Below, one piece after another: positions 24,698-36,347 of a stretch of DNA of 64,000 bases. Below the pieces are notes generated by a model. It worked only from the letters and a program-made list of their open reading frames with translations, was not told the origin of the DNA and searched no databases. The DNA comes from Calonectria ilicicola (taxonomy: Eukaryota > Ascomycota > Sordariomycetes > Hypocreales > Nectriaceae). Within the stretch, counting starts at the first letter, position 1, and the number at the start of each line of letters is the position of its first letter. The stretch covers positions 7,812,001 to 7,876,000 of the forward strand of contig CP085825.1 in NCBI GenBank assembly GCA_020809705.1. The letters are read 5' to 3'. Both the position numbers and the translations under genes were made by a program.

Positions 24698-25513
24698 ATG
24701 GCCTACGACCGAGACGAATTCATTCGTCTTTTAACAGACTACTACAATTTCTACAACCGCGCCTTCTGGGAAATTACCGTTGAAGAGGCTCCCGCTGGAG
24801 GCTGGCCGTCTATCAATCATGAAACCTTGGCCAATCTCAAGAGGGATGATACAGTCATGGACCTACTCCGCCACTTACCCTACGTTGACTACCAGTACAA
24901 TGGCACCCGCGCCCCATTTATAATGCGTAATACCCATATCGTTAACTATCGTCACGAGGACATGCAAAAAAGGATCCGCGAGGGTGAAATTGAAGGCTTC
25001 GCTGCACCTCTTACTGGACAAGACCCCCCGATTCCACCTTCATGCGCGGCTATCGCTGTCACTACGAGCAGGAATGGTTATTATGTTGTCCTGGATACCA
25101 ACGATGGCTACGTTTACTGGGGAGACCCCATCGGGCATGACCAGCCCCCAACCCCGCTGAATAGTGTTCTTCAACAGTTCGAGGATGATAAAGCAAATGA
25201 GTGGCGGTCAACGTGTAATGTATACGAACCTGCTGACTTTTTCGAACTCTGCAAAGAGCGCTTCCGGGAACTCTCTTGGATTGGCCATGGTCCAACGCAA
25301 ATAGATGGTGAATCTTATAACATGGGTTGGGAATATACATCGGAACCTGATTCAGATTCTGACATCGAAGACGACTGTCGCCATAGTAATGTGGCTAGGT
25401 TGATGAAGAAGGCGGGCTGGCCTGGTGATGGTGAGGGGGGCGGCTGGGACAAGGCTGAGTTTCGGAGACTGCGCCGAGAAGGTTTTAATGTAGGAGTGGA
25501 TAGAGGTCAATAG
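24698..25513 (+). CDS. Conserved hypothetical protein, possibly SMI1/KNR4-like
   Basis: Single-exon frame of 271 residues with an ATG after a pyrimidine-rich leader. The composition is that of a soluble acidic protein: aromatic-rich N-terminus (DYYNFYNRAFWE), a central part with VLDTNDGYVYWGDPIGHD and ADFFELCKERFRELSWI, then an acidic stretch (EPDSDSDIEDD) and a basic Gly-rich end. The middle resembles the SUKH/SMI1-KNR4 arrangement, where a predicted strand is followed by a Trp-Gly and an Asp-Phe-Phe helix, but I cannot confirm the family by eye. No signal peptide or membrane segment. The next gene downstream (F-box protein) is on the same strand. Confidence 0.7.
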   Translation: MAYDRDEFIRLLTDYYNFYNRAFWEITVEEAPAGGWPSINHETLANLKRDDTVMDLLRHLPYVDYQYNGTRAPFIMRNTHIVNYRHEDMQKRIREGEIEGFAAPLTGQDPPIPPSCAAIAVTTSRNGYYVVLDTNDGYVYWGDPIGHDQPPTPLNSVLQQFEDDKANEWRSTCNVYEPADFFELCKERFRELSWIGHGPTQIDGESYNMGWEYTSEPDSDSDIEDDCRHSNVARLMKKAGWPGDGEGGGWDKAEFRRLRREGFNVGVDRGQ

Positions 25514-26217
25514 CCAAGTCGACGAGCAGAGAGCGGCGACGTACATGACCTACTTGAGGATTGCCAATCCAAACGCAGTCCTGGAGATCAACCACTGGGA
25601 ATAGCCAACGGCTGAGGATGAGGGTTTATAGGACAATACATGCTAGCCGAGGACTCCATCAAGATAAAGAAATAAAAATAAAATAAATAATTTTATATAT
25701 TTCTAAAATTATTTATGATAAAATAAATTAAAGGTTTAGTATTTTCTTTAGCCTGTCTTAGGGGTTTCCAGAAAAAAACGTTGCTAAATAGTTTGATGTG
25801 TGCACTGAGCAAAATGTATGTGTACGCGCAGCAAGACTCAATTAATAATGGGTTAGAAACAAAAAGGACCCAAAGTCTCATTTTTTGGACAATACTCCCC
25901 ACGTCAGCACTGAAAATAATAAAAAATATACTTTACGATACAATTCGATGGTAAACCATGGAGCAGACAGCATGTAGGGCAAATGACACCAATGCTCAGG
26001 CGTGGTAGCTGGCCAATACCCCAGCCCCCAATAAAAACTCTGGCTGGCTAGTCGGTCTTATTTTAGGCATCAGTTCTCCACATCACCCCTATTTAGTTAT
26101 CACCGGCAGGATAGGAAGTATTTATTGAATTGAAAGTAGACATTGCACGAGTTCCGGCATTGAAAATATATTTTGATGCTCTAGCTGACTTTCCAATAGC
26201 AAGAGACTACTCTAATC
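25514..26217. other. Intergenic, no gene seen
   Basis: About 0.7 kb, strongly AT-rich at 25660-25740. Contains a 22-bp stretch (25811-25832) nearly identical to one at 14769-14790. Confidence 0.45.
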
Positions 26218-27362
26218 ATGGGGTCTTGGGATTGTTACTGTGCCATCTGTGCATCCACAATGCGGCCAGTTGAGGTCCGTGAGCATGCCCCACCAAATCA
26301 ACAACAGGACAGCACTCAATCATCACAATCGATGGGCAACGGCGGATCTCAAGACGATCCGGATGATGAATACGGCTACGACCCAACAGTGCTGCGTCCT
26401 CAAGACATAGAATGGGTACTAAATTGTCGCTGCATTGGTTTTAACCCATGGACTAAGAGGTATGTTGCCATCTTTCCAACCCTGAAAACCAGAGGCTTAC
26501 CTCCATTTTTCCTCATTTAAGGGTTTTCACCACCGAGCAAGGCCACTACGATGATTATGGGGGAATGTCGTGCAATGCAGAAGATGACCCCGACTGCCCC
26601 CAGTTGGCGGATGAAATGCTGCTGTGCTACCGGGAGGATGCGGACATGGGACTACTCGTATTTCCCTTTCACTGGGACTGCGCTACCATCTTGTGGCGGC
26701 GTCTTGTTGGGGCCAAGGACCCCTGCCACGTCAACATGAACCTAGTTTATGAAGCTATGCATGCGTCATATGAAGACTATGGGTCGAGGCTGGAGCTGAC
26801 ATATACGCTGGATGGGAACGACCGCGAGTTGACGTGTGAGCAGTTTTGGGATTCGATTTTGGGTGAAGAATATTATGTTTCTTCGCCTTTGCAGACCTCG
26901 GAGACGGCCTCTCTACTGAAAGCCGACCTTCAGCGTCCATTTACTCTCCCTGCTATTGACCAGACCCTGCGTACCAAGGTCCGATTGGATCCCTTCGCCA
27001 ACCTGCCACAGGAAATCACCAACCAAATACTTTCCCATCTTGATCATACATCGCTGATGCAACTATTTCAAGCATCGTGGATAATACATTCAAATTCACA
27101 CGAGAACAATTCCTTGTGGAAGGGCTGCGCCATTACTCAGCTGCCCTGGTTCTTTGAGTTACATTATTTTCTTCAATCAAAAGATGCGGCATGCATCGAG
27201 AGCATGAAAGGGCTGTACCTCTGGGCACGCAAAACCACCGTGCCACGAAAGCACCTTAGATTACCATACACAGTGATCGCTAATCGCCGTCGCATTTGGG
27301 CTGTTTGCGATCAGCTCGCGGAGCACTACGATGCCGCACTGGCAGGGCTGGAAGAGGAATAA
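26218..27362 (+). CDS. F-box domain protein
   Basis: 360 residues from exons 26218..26459 and 26522..27362; the join restores KRVFTTEQGHYDDYG. The N-terminus has a Cys pair (CYCAICAS) followed by a polar Gln/Ser/Asp-rich segment, then a conserved-looking region with FPFHWDCATILWRRL typical of a large fungal family of F-box proteins. The F-box itself is seen at about residues 237-280: FANLPQEITNQILSHLDHTS, then LMQLFQAS. Such proteins usually recruit substrates to SCF ubiquitin ligases; the substrate is unknown. The C-terminal end has a positively charged helix (ANRRRIWAVCDQLAEHY). Cytosolic or nuclear. Confidence 0.85.
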
Positions 27363-28742
27363 GAGTTAGAATGAATGTGGTGTAGTGTGCTGGTGTAGCA
27401 AGAGATTGCCTGGTGATCACTATGACCAGTTTATAATTTTTCATATGCCAACTCTAGGATATCAACATCGGGTTTCAACCTTCATTGGAGCCCTATGCAC
27501 AAGAGACTCTTCTGTAGCATGCTCCCTTATTACCACTAATCCTGCCTGCTGACACAAACCGTTACACCCCGTAAGGCGGAAATTACAATAGTTATTAATA
27601 AGTCCCTACTTAGTATATACCAATGACAGAGTAGAATTTGACCTCCTTGTTTTCTAGGAACCATGGGAAGTCATTGCTCAACCATTTGTGTTGCTCTCAA
27701 TCATATCAAAAAAAGAAATATGAAATAAACGAGGCCGTTCTTGTATTGGCGGCTAGTTGTGTCGTTGGCTAGATTAGTCGCTGAAGCATGTCGCTGTTTA
27801 ACACTGAACAAAACAAGATCATGTTACTCTAAGAGGATACAAATGAATTTGAGATAATTGGCCCTTGCAGTGGGTGGTCCACCTGATCCACCCGCCCTCT
27901 TCAGCTGAATCTCTCGTGCGTCAAGCCACTTTGACATGGCCAATCATTTTTGAGTATATAGTCTTCTGAAGGAACAAAACAAGTAGAAGTGAATGGGTCA
28001 TGCTCTACAAACCTGAAAAAAGGACGCGTTATTCCTCTGCTCAGCCTATGTTGCGCGTAAACTATCTTTAGGAAATCCTATTCCTTCATGATCGCGGCTT
28101 GTGAATGGTTTCTACATTGGATACTTGAGATGTGGGCCTTCGATTGGGCGCGTGCTGTGCACCGTCCCTAGGACTAGTACGCGTCATAATGAGCCTTTGG
28201 AGCAAAGCATTCAGATTCACGACAAGCAGATCTAACTTCAATGATCTGGCGTCCCGAAATACAGCCCATCGTATCTAGCTAAGCATGTCGGAATAATTGT
28301 GACTGATCCTTCATGTGGAACGAGGGGAAGATAGGACGCGAGATCTAACAAGGAAAACGCGAAGGATCAAACCTCAAACCGCTAGAGAAGCTGGTCCGCA
28401 GCCCTGCGCCCTGCACGACTGACCTGGAAAGAAGCCATCAAAATAGCACCCAGAGCCAATAGCGTTGTCTCTCCCGTGCGGGTCACTGAAATTACCCCCA
28501 ATCTGTCCAATGGTATCGCCCCCAGTGGAGTGTTGATAGACACGTTGGCGCTAACAACACGGGAATGTGCGGATCCTGGCTGCATCGCCTGCTTCCCGTG
28601 CTGGCCAAACCAACAAGTGTTGGTTCGCCAATAAATAATTACTCTCCTTTTTCATTTTTTTCCTTTGCTTCCAGCCACTGCCAATTCAAGAGGACGCCCG
28701 TGTGCCCCTGACTAGGAGCCCTAAACGCGCTGCTGGCCAGCG
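27363..28742. other. Intergenic, no gene seen
   Basis: About 1.4 kb without a supportable frame. The minus frame at 28382-28585 has no motif. Confidence 0.45.
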
Positions 28743-30848
28743 ATGGAGTTGTCACTGACTGAACACGGCGAAACGCGATGGCAAGCTCCTCAACGTCGAA
28801 CGTTCTCCCAGCCACTAGCGCAAACTGGTCGATTTCTAGGTCGCCAGTTGATCGATATGTGGCAAACAGTCGTCAAGGATGTGAAATCTACTAGAGGAAA
28901 ACAAGGATGCTTCTGGTTCTTTTACTTGATTTGGGTCATCGCACTCACTACCATCCTCATCTACTTATTCGTCTGGGGCACTGAACATCAAAACCTGACC
29001 AAAGCCTGCTCACCCAGTGGTGATTTCAGCCAGTACAACGACAACTTTAGCTGGTTTTCCTTGGATGGCTACTTCCAAGTTACTTTTGCTTTTGGCTATC
29101 TCAGCTTCACCCAGGCCAAAATTCTCGACATTGCTTGGGCGGTTGTGAGTTGCTTTTCTTTTTTTGGTTTCGTTATTTTGGGTTCTTTTGGCCTTGAGAT
29201 TTTACGATACCGTAGTATTATATTGGCTGTTTTGACTAAGAAGTGGCCATTTAGGTTGTTGGCCGAGGAGGGCAGTTGTTCATCACGGTTACATCTTGGG
29301 AAGTCTTTTCGAATTACGTCGCGACTTCTATGGCTACACTTCCGGCAACGTTTTCCACGTTTTGGATCATATTTTTGCAAAAGGAAAATTCTCTGTTCTC
29401 CACGTATCGACTGATGCAAGATTTGAAGCGCCATCGAAGCCTCAGCTCTACAATTGCCAAGCTATTTATCGTTGGAACAATAGTATTTGCCATGGCTTTT
29501 TCAACTTTGGCTAGTGCTATGACCGGCTACAACACTGTCATCAAAGCCTTCATTAAGGATGCTTCAGGAAGTCTCAGGCAATTTTCCGACTTTTCCAATA
29601 TAGCATACATCATCCATGATGGCGAAAGGATTGGTTTAACAGATAATTATTTTATTACGTTCCCTCGCTACCTTAAATTTAGTAAGGCCTTCGTTCGATT
29701 ATCTCGAGCTACCAACTAAGGACTATCATTATAGCGGACCCACTGATTTTGGACCATGGAAAGGCACCGGGATCTATGTCGTCTTGCTTAGATTCTATCG
29801 ATAACTACGATGGTGATGATAATGATGATCACCGGTGTTCTCTTCTTGTTAGAGCTTCACATTGTATGTCTATGATCATGTCATGTGTGATTATGTTTTA
29901 GCTAACTTGACCATTTTAGACGTCTCTCAATACGGATTCTATGGCCTGAATGATACTGAATCTACATTCTTTGATCAGAAGCTTGAGGCGCCGGTCTTAA
30001 ATGTCTCTGGATTTTTTTTCATTGACTCTCCCCAAGCACAGTTCGGTTACAACTGGAAGGATCCGCGGTCTGACACATACGTATTCCGAAATGTATCAAA
30101 CATAGCGTATCACGCAGGAGACGACTCCGCAGTATATACTCGTCAATATATTGAAGAGTCTGGATCATGCCAACCTGTCTCAGCGAACTCCGTAAGTTGT
30201 TCATTAATTCTGTTCCTCGGTGGATAATCTTCTCACCACTTTTGTGATATATAGAACGATTTCGAATATCAGTGGGGTTTTTCTTTTATGCAGCTCCTAA
30301 TCTTGATGGAACTGGTCTGGATATGGACTGTAGGAATAGGCTTGATGGCGCTCAATTGCCAAGCAAAATTGCCCTTAAGAAATGAGAGTGGCGAGCCAAT
30401 TGATCTGATGCGTGGTTGGAGAGGCATCATTCAACTCGCTGACTCCATAAAGGAAGAGCTCAAGGCGATCGACATTGACCCCACCAAACTAACGGACCTG
30501 GAGCTGGAGTCCAAAATCCAAAAGCTCTTAAATGGTGGCTCAATTAGCCTGCATGGATCTTTATCAGCAGCCAAGTTCAGTTTCTGGGGTTCTTTTGTGA
30601 AATGGTGCACAGAAGAAAAATGGTGGATTGCATTCCTTGTGTCGGGTTGCTCTGCGCAAATCGCTGCTATGATGATTTGGTCGATTCCATCTGGCGCATT
30701 CTTCATGGCCGGTACCTTTCTCGGCATTATTTTTGCCCTCTTTGTCGGAACCTCGTTCAAGAGTAGAATATTCTTCGTGACGAATGGGGTTATATTAGGA
30801 ATAGTCATAGGGATAGTTTTTTTCTATGAAAACCAACCATTATACTAA
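28743..30848 (+). CDS. Multipass membrane protein, function unknown, probable frameshift
   Basis: Member of an uncharacterised fungal membrane protein family. Exons: 28743..29144, 29255..29681, 29735..29812 and onward, about 29853..30191, and 30255..30848. Joins give IAWAVVVGRGGQLF and, at the end, NDFEYQWGFSFMQLL, the latter typical of this family. Predicted segments: one TM near residue 60, several in exon 2, and four in the last exon. The frame before 29850 (SCLDSIDNYDG, then CSLLVRASH) does not connect to the frame after it (LYVYDHVMCDYV) by any intron I could build with canonical sites and in phase. That suggests a small indel near 29860, so the gene may be broken or the assembly wrong. 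Function unknown. Confidence 0.6.
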
Positions 30849-31294
30849 ACTTGAGGGGACTGGCGTGAACCTTTCAGCATTCTTCTTTATTATTGATGTC
30901 TGAGATATCTAGAGCTACCCTAAATCATGTGTCTAGCACAGGCCTCCAGCATCCAGATGCTCTCGGCTAGACGGCTCTACGTTATGTGGCAATGATCGTC
31001 AAGGTTCTGCTGGACAGTGGCCAGAGCGGCGAGAAGCCATTTACAGTGGGCCAACTATTTTTAGCAGCCAATGTAATGATTTAAAAGCCAAACTTCCCGA
31101 GGTTTATGGATCCGGAGCTCGGAGTCGAGGCGCGATACTGTCCAATTAATGCCCTTGTACAATTAATCTGCGATTTCAAGGGGGTAGCCAGGCAACCAGG
31201 GCTCGAAAATTGTACTGTTGCATTTAAGTGTCTCGTTTGGCCGAAATTTAATTTCTCCAGCACATCTTCTAAACCTCAACTGCAATTGTTCATC
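30849..31294. other. Intergenic, no gene seen
   Basis: About 0.45 kb, presumably the promoter of the secreted protein gene. Nothing else seen. Confidence 0.4.
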
Positions 31295-31945
31295 ATGCGT
31301 CTCGCTGTTGTGTCGGCTTGTGCCTTTGCACTGTTTGCTAGCGCGCTGCCACAAGAGGCTGCAGGTACACCGTCTTCCAAGTTAGTTTATATTCTATCTC
31401 CCCTTTTAATTACAGTCGTTTCTAATTACGCGTAAATAATCAGTACCGAGGTTGCCACAAACACATCAATCACGGCAACCGGGACACCGACATCTGCAGC
31501 TGAAAGCTGTTTTTACTTGGCTTCCACGGACCAGGGTAGAGATGGATGGCTCTATGTGGGCTTGACTTCTGGAGGCTTTCGCACCACCATCAGTGATACG
31601 CAGACACCCTTTAGACTTTCCGACAATGGTAGCCTGTTCACACGGAACTCTCGGGTGTCAATGGGGTACACAAGACTCACTCATGCATCGGCTCTCCACC
31701 CAAACGTGGATTTCCTCTACTTTACGAGCGACTTTTCCACTCAAACTCTTCGCTGTCGCATCAAGTCAAATCAATTGCACTGCGATTCAACAGCACAAAC
31801 AAATGGAACTCGCAGCGATCTAGTATATTGCAATTGGAAAGATAATAACGTGGCCCAGAAGATTTTTGCTTTCAACAGTGGGACTGTGCCCACTAATTGC
31901 AATGCTGCCACATTGAATGTGGTCTCTTGCGATGACAGCGCATAA
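31295..31945 (+). CDS. Small secreted protein, function unknown
   Basis: 195 residues from exons 31295..31380 and 31444..31945; phase 2 intron, with the join giving Asn-Thr-Glu. Clear signal peptide (MRLAVVSACAFALFASALP) followed by a short Thr/Ser-rich linker and a globular part with four Cys in the second half (LRCRIK, LHCDST, VYCNWKD, TNCNAA, VVSCDD supply five in total plus one in ESCFYL). Six Cys could form three disulfides. Contains TDQGRDGWLYVGL and FYLAST motifs typical of uncharacterised fungal secreted proteins of about 200 residues. No lectin, hydrolase or hydrophobin motif recognised. It could be an apoplastic or surface protein; that is inference from size and cysteine content. 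Confidence 0.75.
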
Positions 31946-32402
31946 ATTTTATTTACTACTCTAGTCAGTGGCTTTGAAGTGTGACCAGAGTATAAAGTCA
32001 ATATACGTGAGATGACTCGCCGTTACTCACAGAACAAGTACTGTATCGTCAATTACCTAGTACTAAGCATTTAAAGTGCCTACCTGGCGCTCTAATGACT
32101 GAAACCAGAGTCATCCCATAATATTCCTATTATATTATATCGCTTTCACTGTTCTTATCCTGCTACACTGATCGTATTCTGTCAGTCTTTTACTTGAAGT
32201 GCTGTTTGTATTATTTTATTTTATTTTTATATTATTTTTTATTATATCGCCGTGTATATATTGTGATATGCTTATAACTGGGTGTCGTAGTAGTCCTAAG
32301 TAGAAATGGTAACAGACGATCTAGATTGTCAATGATGAACTATTCGTATTTGTTTTATCGAATAGGATTAAAGTACCGAAAAAAAACTTTGATATATTAT
32401 CT
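31946..32402. other. Intergenic, AT-rich, no gene seen
   Basis: About 0.46 kb between convergent genes, with an extremely AT-rich tract at about 32205-32250. Confidence 0.45.
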
Positions 32403-34345
32403 TTAGCAGACTGTAGCCCTCAGAATAGAATCTCCCAAATGAAATGCAAGAAAGGATCCTACACCAACTCTCTGATAGAGGCCATCCGGACGTTTTGGGT
32501 CTATAGGCTTTATAAGAAGTACCCAATGTGATTGAGAGCCATCCGGAGGTGGGTTCTTCTCTCTTCCAACAATTACAGCACGGAGGTTCTGAATATTTTG
32601 CCTAAACGGCTCATCTAGGACACTCATGACCTTCATCTCCTCTGTGGTAATTGACACGGCCCTAGATTTCACAACTAGTCTCGTGTAATCTACCGTTGGA
32701 TCTATTTCCCAACGAGAAAAAGGACTCTCGAAATCATGAGTCCATTCTGCCCCGTCCAAGGGCACATCCATATAATCGATTGCACCTTCATAGGCCATCC
32801 ATGACCAGGAAGGAACACGATGATGGGTCTTGAATTTGATCCGTTTCAAGAAATTGCCGCTGGCGCGTTGCCACAAAATTCCCCTTGCAAGGTAAGACTC
32901 AAAGACTCCAAATCCTCCTTTGGTACCGAATGTCCGCACGAGTCGGCTCTCTAATCCTGAGATACCGATGGCCCGATCTTCAGGATTTGTGAAAAGAAGT
33001 CTCGAGTACATCTTGTAAAGGTGTTGGAATAAGACAATTCTACCGCCCTTGACGTAGTCGAAAGCCGATCTAGGAAAATGAGGATCTCCCAAGAAAGCAG
33101 CCTTGGAACTATAAACATAAGCGATTGGTCCCACCGTACGGCAAGTGTTTTAGACTTACTTGAACATTTTTGTTAGCGTTTCGCAGTAAACTCCTTTTCC
33201 ACATTGCCAATAAACCTGGGAAGAGGTAAAGTATAGAGACCGACGAGATAAAGCTCGCTCCTGCAGTACCCACCCACGCCTGCTGAGGATAGATTCTTCG
33301 ACATCCGAATGGAAGTTGTCAATGGCCTCACAAACCCACATAGTGCCTGATATTGGTCCCTTGATCTTCACGCATAGCCTCTGCTTTCTCTGATGTAGAA
33401 ACCCTTCAATTGAAGACGAGGCAGAGCTCGCCGAGACCGTGCAGTAGGCCGAGCTGAAGACATCTTCCATACGAACTGACTCTTTTTGCCAGTCCTCCTC
33501 ATCATCTTGGATAATACATATGGAGTCTATCCAAATATACCCGATATCAAGCAATCTCGTGATTCGTATTGCATCTTGAAATGTTTTTGGGAGTAGATTG
33601 TAATCGATGTTTTGCTTGAGCTGTTGTAAGTTATCTTTATAGAGGCAGAACTTTTGCCCCTGTTCTAGCTTTCCCCAGCAGTGACTGAGTGCAACATAAT
33701 TTCTGGATTCTGGCGTAAAGTCCATTAGACGTATACTTTGATTACCACTCCGGCCGATATCAATCACACGTGTAGGCAAATGGGTGGTTTCATTCTCATT
33801 TTTCAGCATACAATCATGATATTTGTCGCAAACCCCAAGCCATTCTTTGAACAGGAGTGCTTGTTCCTCGCTCCCATGTTCAGGCAAAATTGCAAGTCCC
33901 AATGGGGCTGTCGGGGAGGAGGCCAAGGGTGTTGTCTCTATATTATTTTAGTTGGACTTTTGAACAATTTGGATGCACAAGAACACGAAACTTTCATACC
34001 TGGGTCAGAATACACCGACAATACGGTCGTGCCTGTGAGGGAATCCTGAAAAGTAGAGCCCACACGCTGCAAAAGCATAGACTGTCGATTGATTGGGGTA
34101 ATTCTTTTGGAAATATCGTAAATCAACTGGCATAAATCGCAGTCACGCGCCTTCTTATCCAGATCAAGTAATTTATACATAATTTTAAGATCCTCAAAAT
34201 CAAAATTCCAAGATTGACAGCTTTTACAAAGCCTTGAAGTCGATTCTGACGCCTTGGCACTGGATTGGTCCAATTTGCGAAAGAAGTTGCGAGCAAACTC
34301 GTCATCTCGTTCAAACCCCCAGGTGGTATTTAAACGCGCCAGTTG
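32403..34345 (-). CDS. HET (heterokaryon incompatibility) domain protein
   Basis: Exons (complement): 34000..about 34345, 33160..33937 and 32403..33108, about 610 residues. Joins restore VYSDPETTPLASS and KMFNSKAAFLG. The HET domain is complete: YVALSHCWG, then PKTFQDAIRITRLLDIGYIW, IDSICIIQDDEEDWQKES, VFSSAYCTVSAS, and ILSRRGWVLQERALSRR. Upstream lies the usual Cys-pair region (LCKSCQSW, RDCDLC). HET proteins trigger programmed cell death when non-self fungi fuse. The 5' end is unresolved: the frame is open back to 34345, the first in-frame ATG is at 34180, and the conserved Cys-pair region lies upstream of it. So either a first exon is hidden in 34346-34631 or the start has been lost. It lies head to tail with the protein kinase gene upstream. 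Confidence 0.88.
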
Positions 34346-34631
34346 CTAACGAAATGATTGGATTAATAATTTGGAGACATCATGTCATCATGTATGCCAC
34401 TCACTTGCTAGCAATTGTTACTAATTACGTTTTGGACGATGCTTTTTAGGTGGACTTACTACCTGTATACAAGATTAGCACCGGGCCAGAATTGGTTCAA
34501 GTTAATCTCACATTCTATTTAACAAAATTGGCATTAGTCAATGAGATTTCAAGCCATAGAAATTAGGTTAATCTTTTAAACGTACATACTAAGGCATTGT
34601 TAGACTAAAAGCTTGACTGTGAGAATGATTT

Positions 34632-36347
34632 CTAGGTGACGGTACCTACCTCTGAAGCGACAATGGTTTTGTTGCTGTCCAAAGAGTCCACAGGGACGCT
34701 AAGAGACATGGGGCGTGGGGATTGATTTTGTCGCCGAGCTCCTCGTGCGCTTGGACTAGGGGCTCTTCCGTTGGACATGGTGTGACCGCATAGATATGAA
34801 TCATTCCTTTTTGCGATTTTGCAAATCTCTTGGATTGACTCAAGGAGCTCCCCGGATTTGGCGCGCGCATCCTCCTTTTTACCACTTTTACTTTCCAGCT
34901 CTACCCTGAGTAGGCGCGTTTTAATGAGTCGCAGTAACGATTTGAGCGCGTTCCTAGAATTCCGGTCGTGATAGCCCAATCTGCTTTCAAGGCTGATGAT
35001 GGTTGATTCGACCCTTTGATGGAGGCATGTTTTGCCACCTCTTTCCTCCCAGAAAGGGCTCTTGCGAGCATTTTCGTTAAACTTCTGCAAGTTTGTACTC
35101 CCTCCGAGCAGCCATATAAGAAATTCTAGATAGATACACCCCAAGGCCCAGATATCAAAAATGCGGGACCGCGCCTCGGTTTGGTTTTGGCTCTCTGGAG
35201 GCTCGTAGCGATAGGTGCCGGTATGTGTTTCCGTGGCCACTCTTCGGCTTTCGGTATTCTTAATATGGACCTTAGCAAGACCCATATCAGCGACTTGAAG
35301 TGCCCCGAAATCTTGGCTGGCTTTTTCACGAAACCAAAGGATATTCTCTGGCTTGAGGTCACCGTGGCGACAATTGTAACCATGAAGTACGTTGACGGCG
35401 TTTGCGAGGCCGGACATTTGTTCCAAAGACCATAAAACCACGGCTTTGTCGGTGTGACTCTCGGACATCTTTTGCCAGAATTCCCTTAAATTCCCCCCAT
35501 GGGCCCATGGAAGTATCAAGTAGTAGGATTCACCGCATCCAAACGTGGCGATTGGTTTAATTAGATTAGGGTGGTCGAGGCCGCGTATGATTCGCAAAGT
35601 TGTCGATTCTTTTTCGTAATATCTCAAATACTTTTTTTCTAGCTTTTTTACAGCTACCAACGTGTCTCCTTTCTTCAATTCAATACAAATTAATAAACGC
35701 TTACATGGTGTACGTATTATAGTAGAACTCACCAGTACTTGTTGGTGTGCAGGATGAATCACATATGGCTTTACTTGGCCGGTAAGACCACTTCCTACCC
35801 TTCCCAAACTATTCTTGATGAAAGGCAAAGGTCTATGAGCATGGAACGTATCATCCAGGCAATCACCAGAAAACACAGGGGCTAGAAATAGCCACTGGTT
35901 GTTCCGGAAGTTCTCAAGTGTGATATCATCCCAGTTCGATTCATTAGTGAAAGCGCGCCATCGCTTGGGATCAATGGAGAGATCCGTCTCGGAAAGTTGC
36001 CCCACCTCCCAGAAAAGCCCTTCAGAGCCACTGGCCTCTACCAAGGCGACCGGGAGATGAGTGTCCTCGAAGCCACATTTGCGCAGATCATCTAATGCCT
36101 GGAGTTTGTTAATGACAGCGAGAAGTAAAAATAACTTTTTGCCTCTCTCTGACGCGTATTTGATTGATTCAGGACAGCATGGCAATTTGCAGTCGGTGAG
36201 GGTCTGTTTCACAACCGATGCTGAGGCGTATTTGTGAATGCTATCTTCTGGGAGGAATCGCTGCAAAGAGTCCATTGCGGTTGGCTCTAATGCATTGCGA
36301 ATTTCCCTGCTCAATTCTCTTTGAACTTTTAAGCTTGACTGGGCCAT
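34632..36347 (-). CDS. Protein kinase 1 with novel N-terminal domain
   Basis: 551 residues from exons (complement) 35733..36347 and 34632..35672; the 60-bp intron (gtgagt donor) also reads through, but removing it restores an intact beta-strand before VAVKKL. The N-terminal 190 residues contain EDSIHKYASASVV and FRNNQWLFLAPVF, shared with kinase 2 in this window. Kinase motifs: glycine loop GSGLTGQV, Lys in VAVKKL, catalytic HGDLKPEN with Asp310, DMG replacing DFG, GTYRYEPPE as activation segment end and DIWALGC in the F helix. So it looks active. The tail is polar and Ser/Arg-rich. Start chosen at MAQSSLKVQ; 68 more residues are open upstream. Cytosolic. The HET gene follows on the same strand; kinase 2 faces away 3 kb upstream. 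A signalling role next to HET is inference. Confidence 0.85.
   Translation of the reverse strand: MAQSSLKVQRELSREIRNALEPTAMDSLQRFLPEDSIHKYASASVVKQTLTDCKLPCCPESIKYASERGKKLFLLLAVINKLQALDDLRKCGFEDTHLPVALVEASGSEGLFWEVGQLSETDLSIDPKRWRAFTNESNWDDITLENFRNNQWLFLAPVFSGDCLDDTFHAHRPLPFIKNSLGRVGSGLTGQVKPYVIHPAHQQVLVSSTIIRTPCKRLLICIELKKGDTLVAVKKLEKKYLRYYEKESTTLRIIRGLDHPNLIKPIATFGCGESYYLILPWAHGGNLREFWQKMSESHTDKAVVLWSLEQMSGLANAVNVLHGYNCRHGDLKPENILWFREKASQDFGALQVADMGLAKVHIKNTESRRVATETHTGTYRYEPPESQNQTEARSRIFDIWALGCIYLEFLIWLLGGSTNLQKFNENARKSPFWEERGGKTCLHQRVESTIISLESRLGYHDRNSRNALKSLLRLIKTRLLRVELESKSGKKEDARAKSGELLESIQEICKIAKRNDSYLCGHTMSNGRAPSPSARGARRQNQSPRPMSLSVPVDSLDSNKTIVASEVGTVT

Noticed and set aside
35673..35732. 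Reading kinase 1 through without the 60-bp intron
   Set aside because: The read-through inserts 20 residues between the glycine loop and the ATP lysine; a consensus gtgagt donor and an AG acceptor restore normal spacing.
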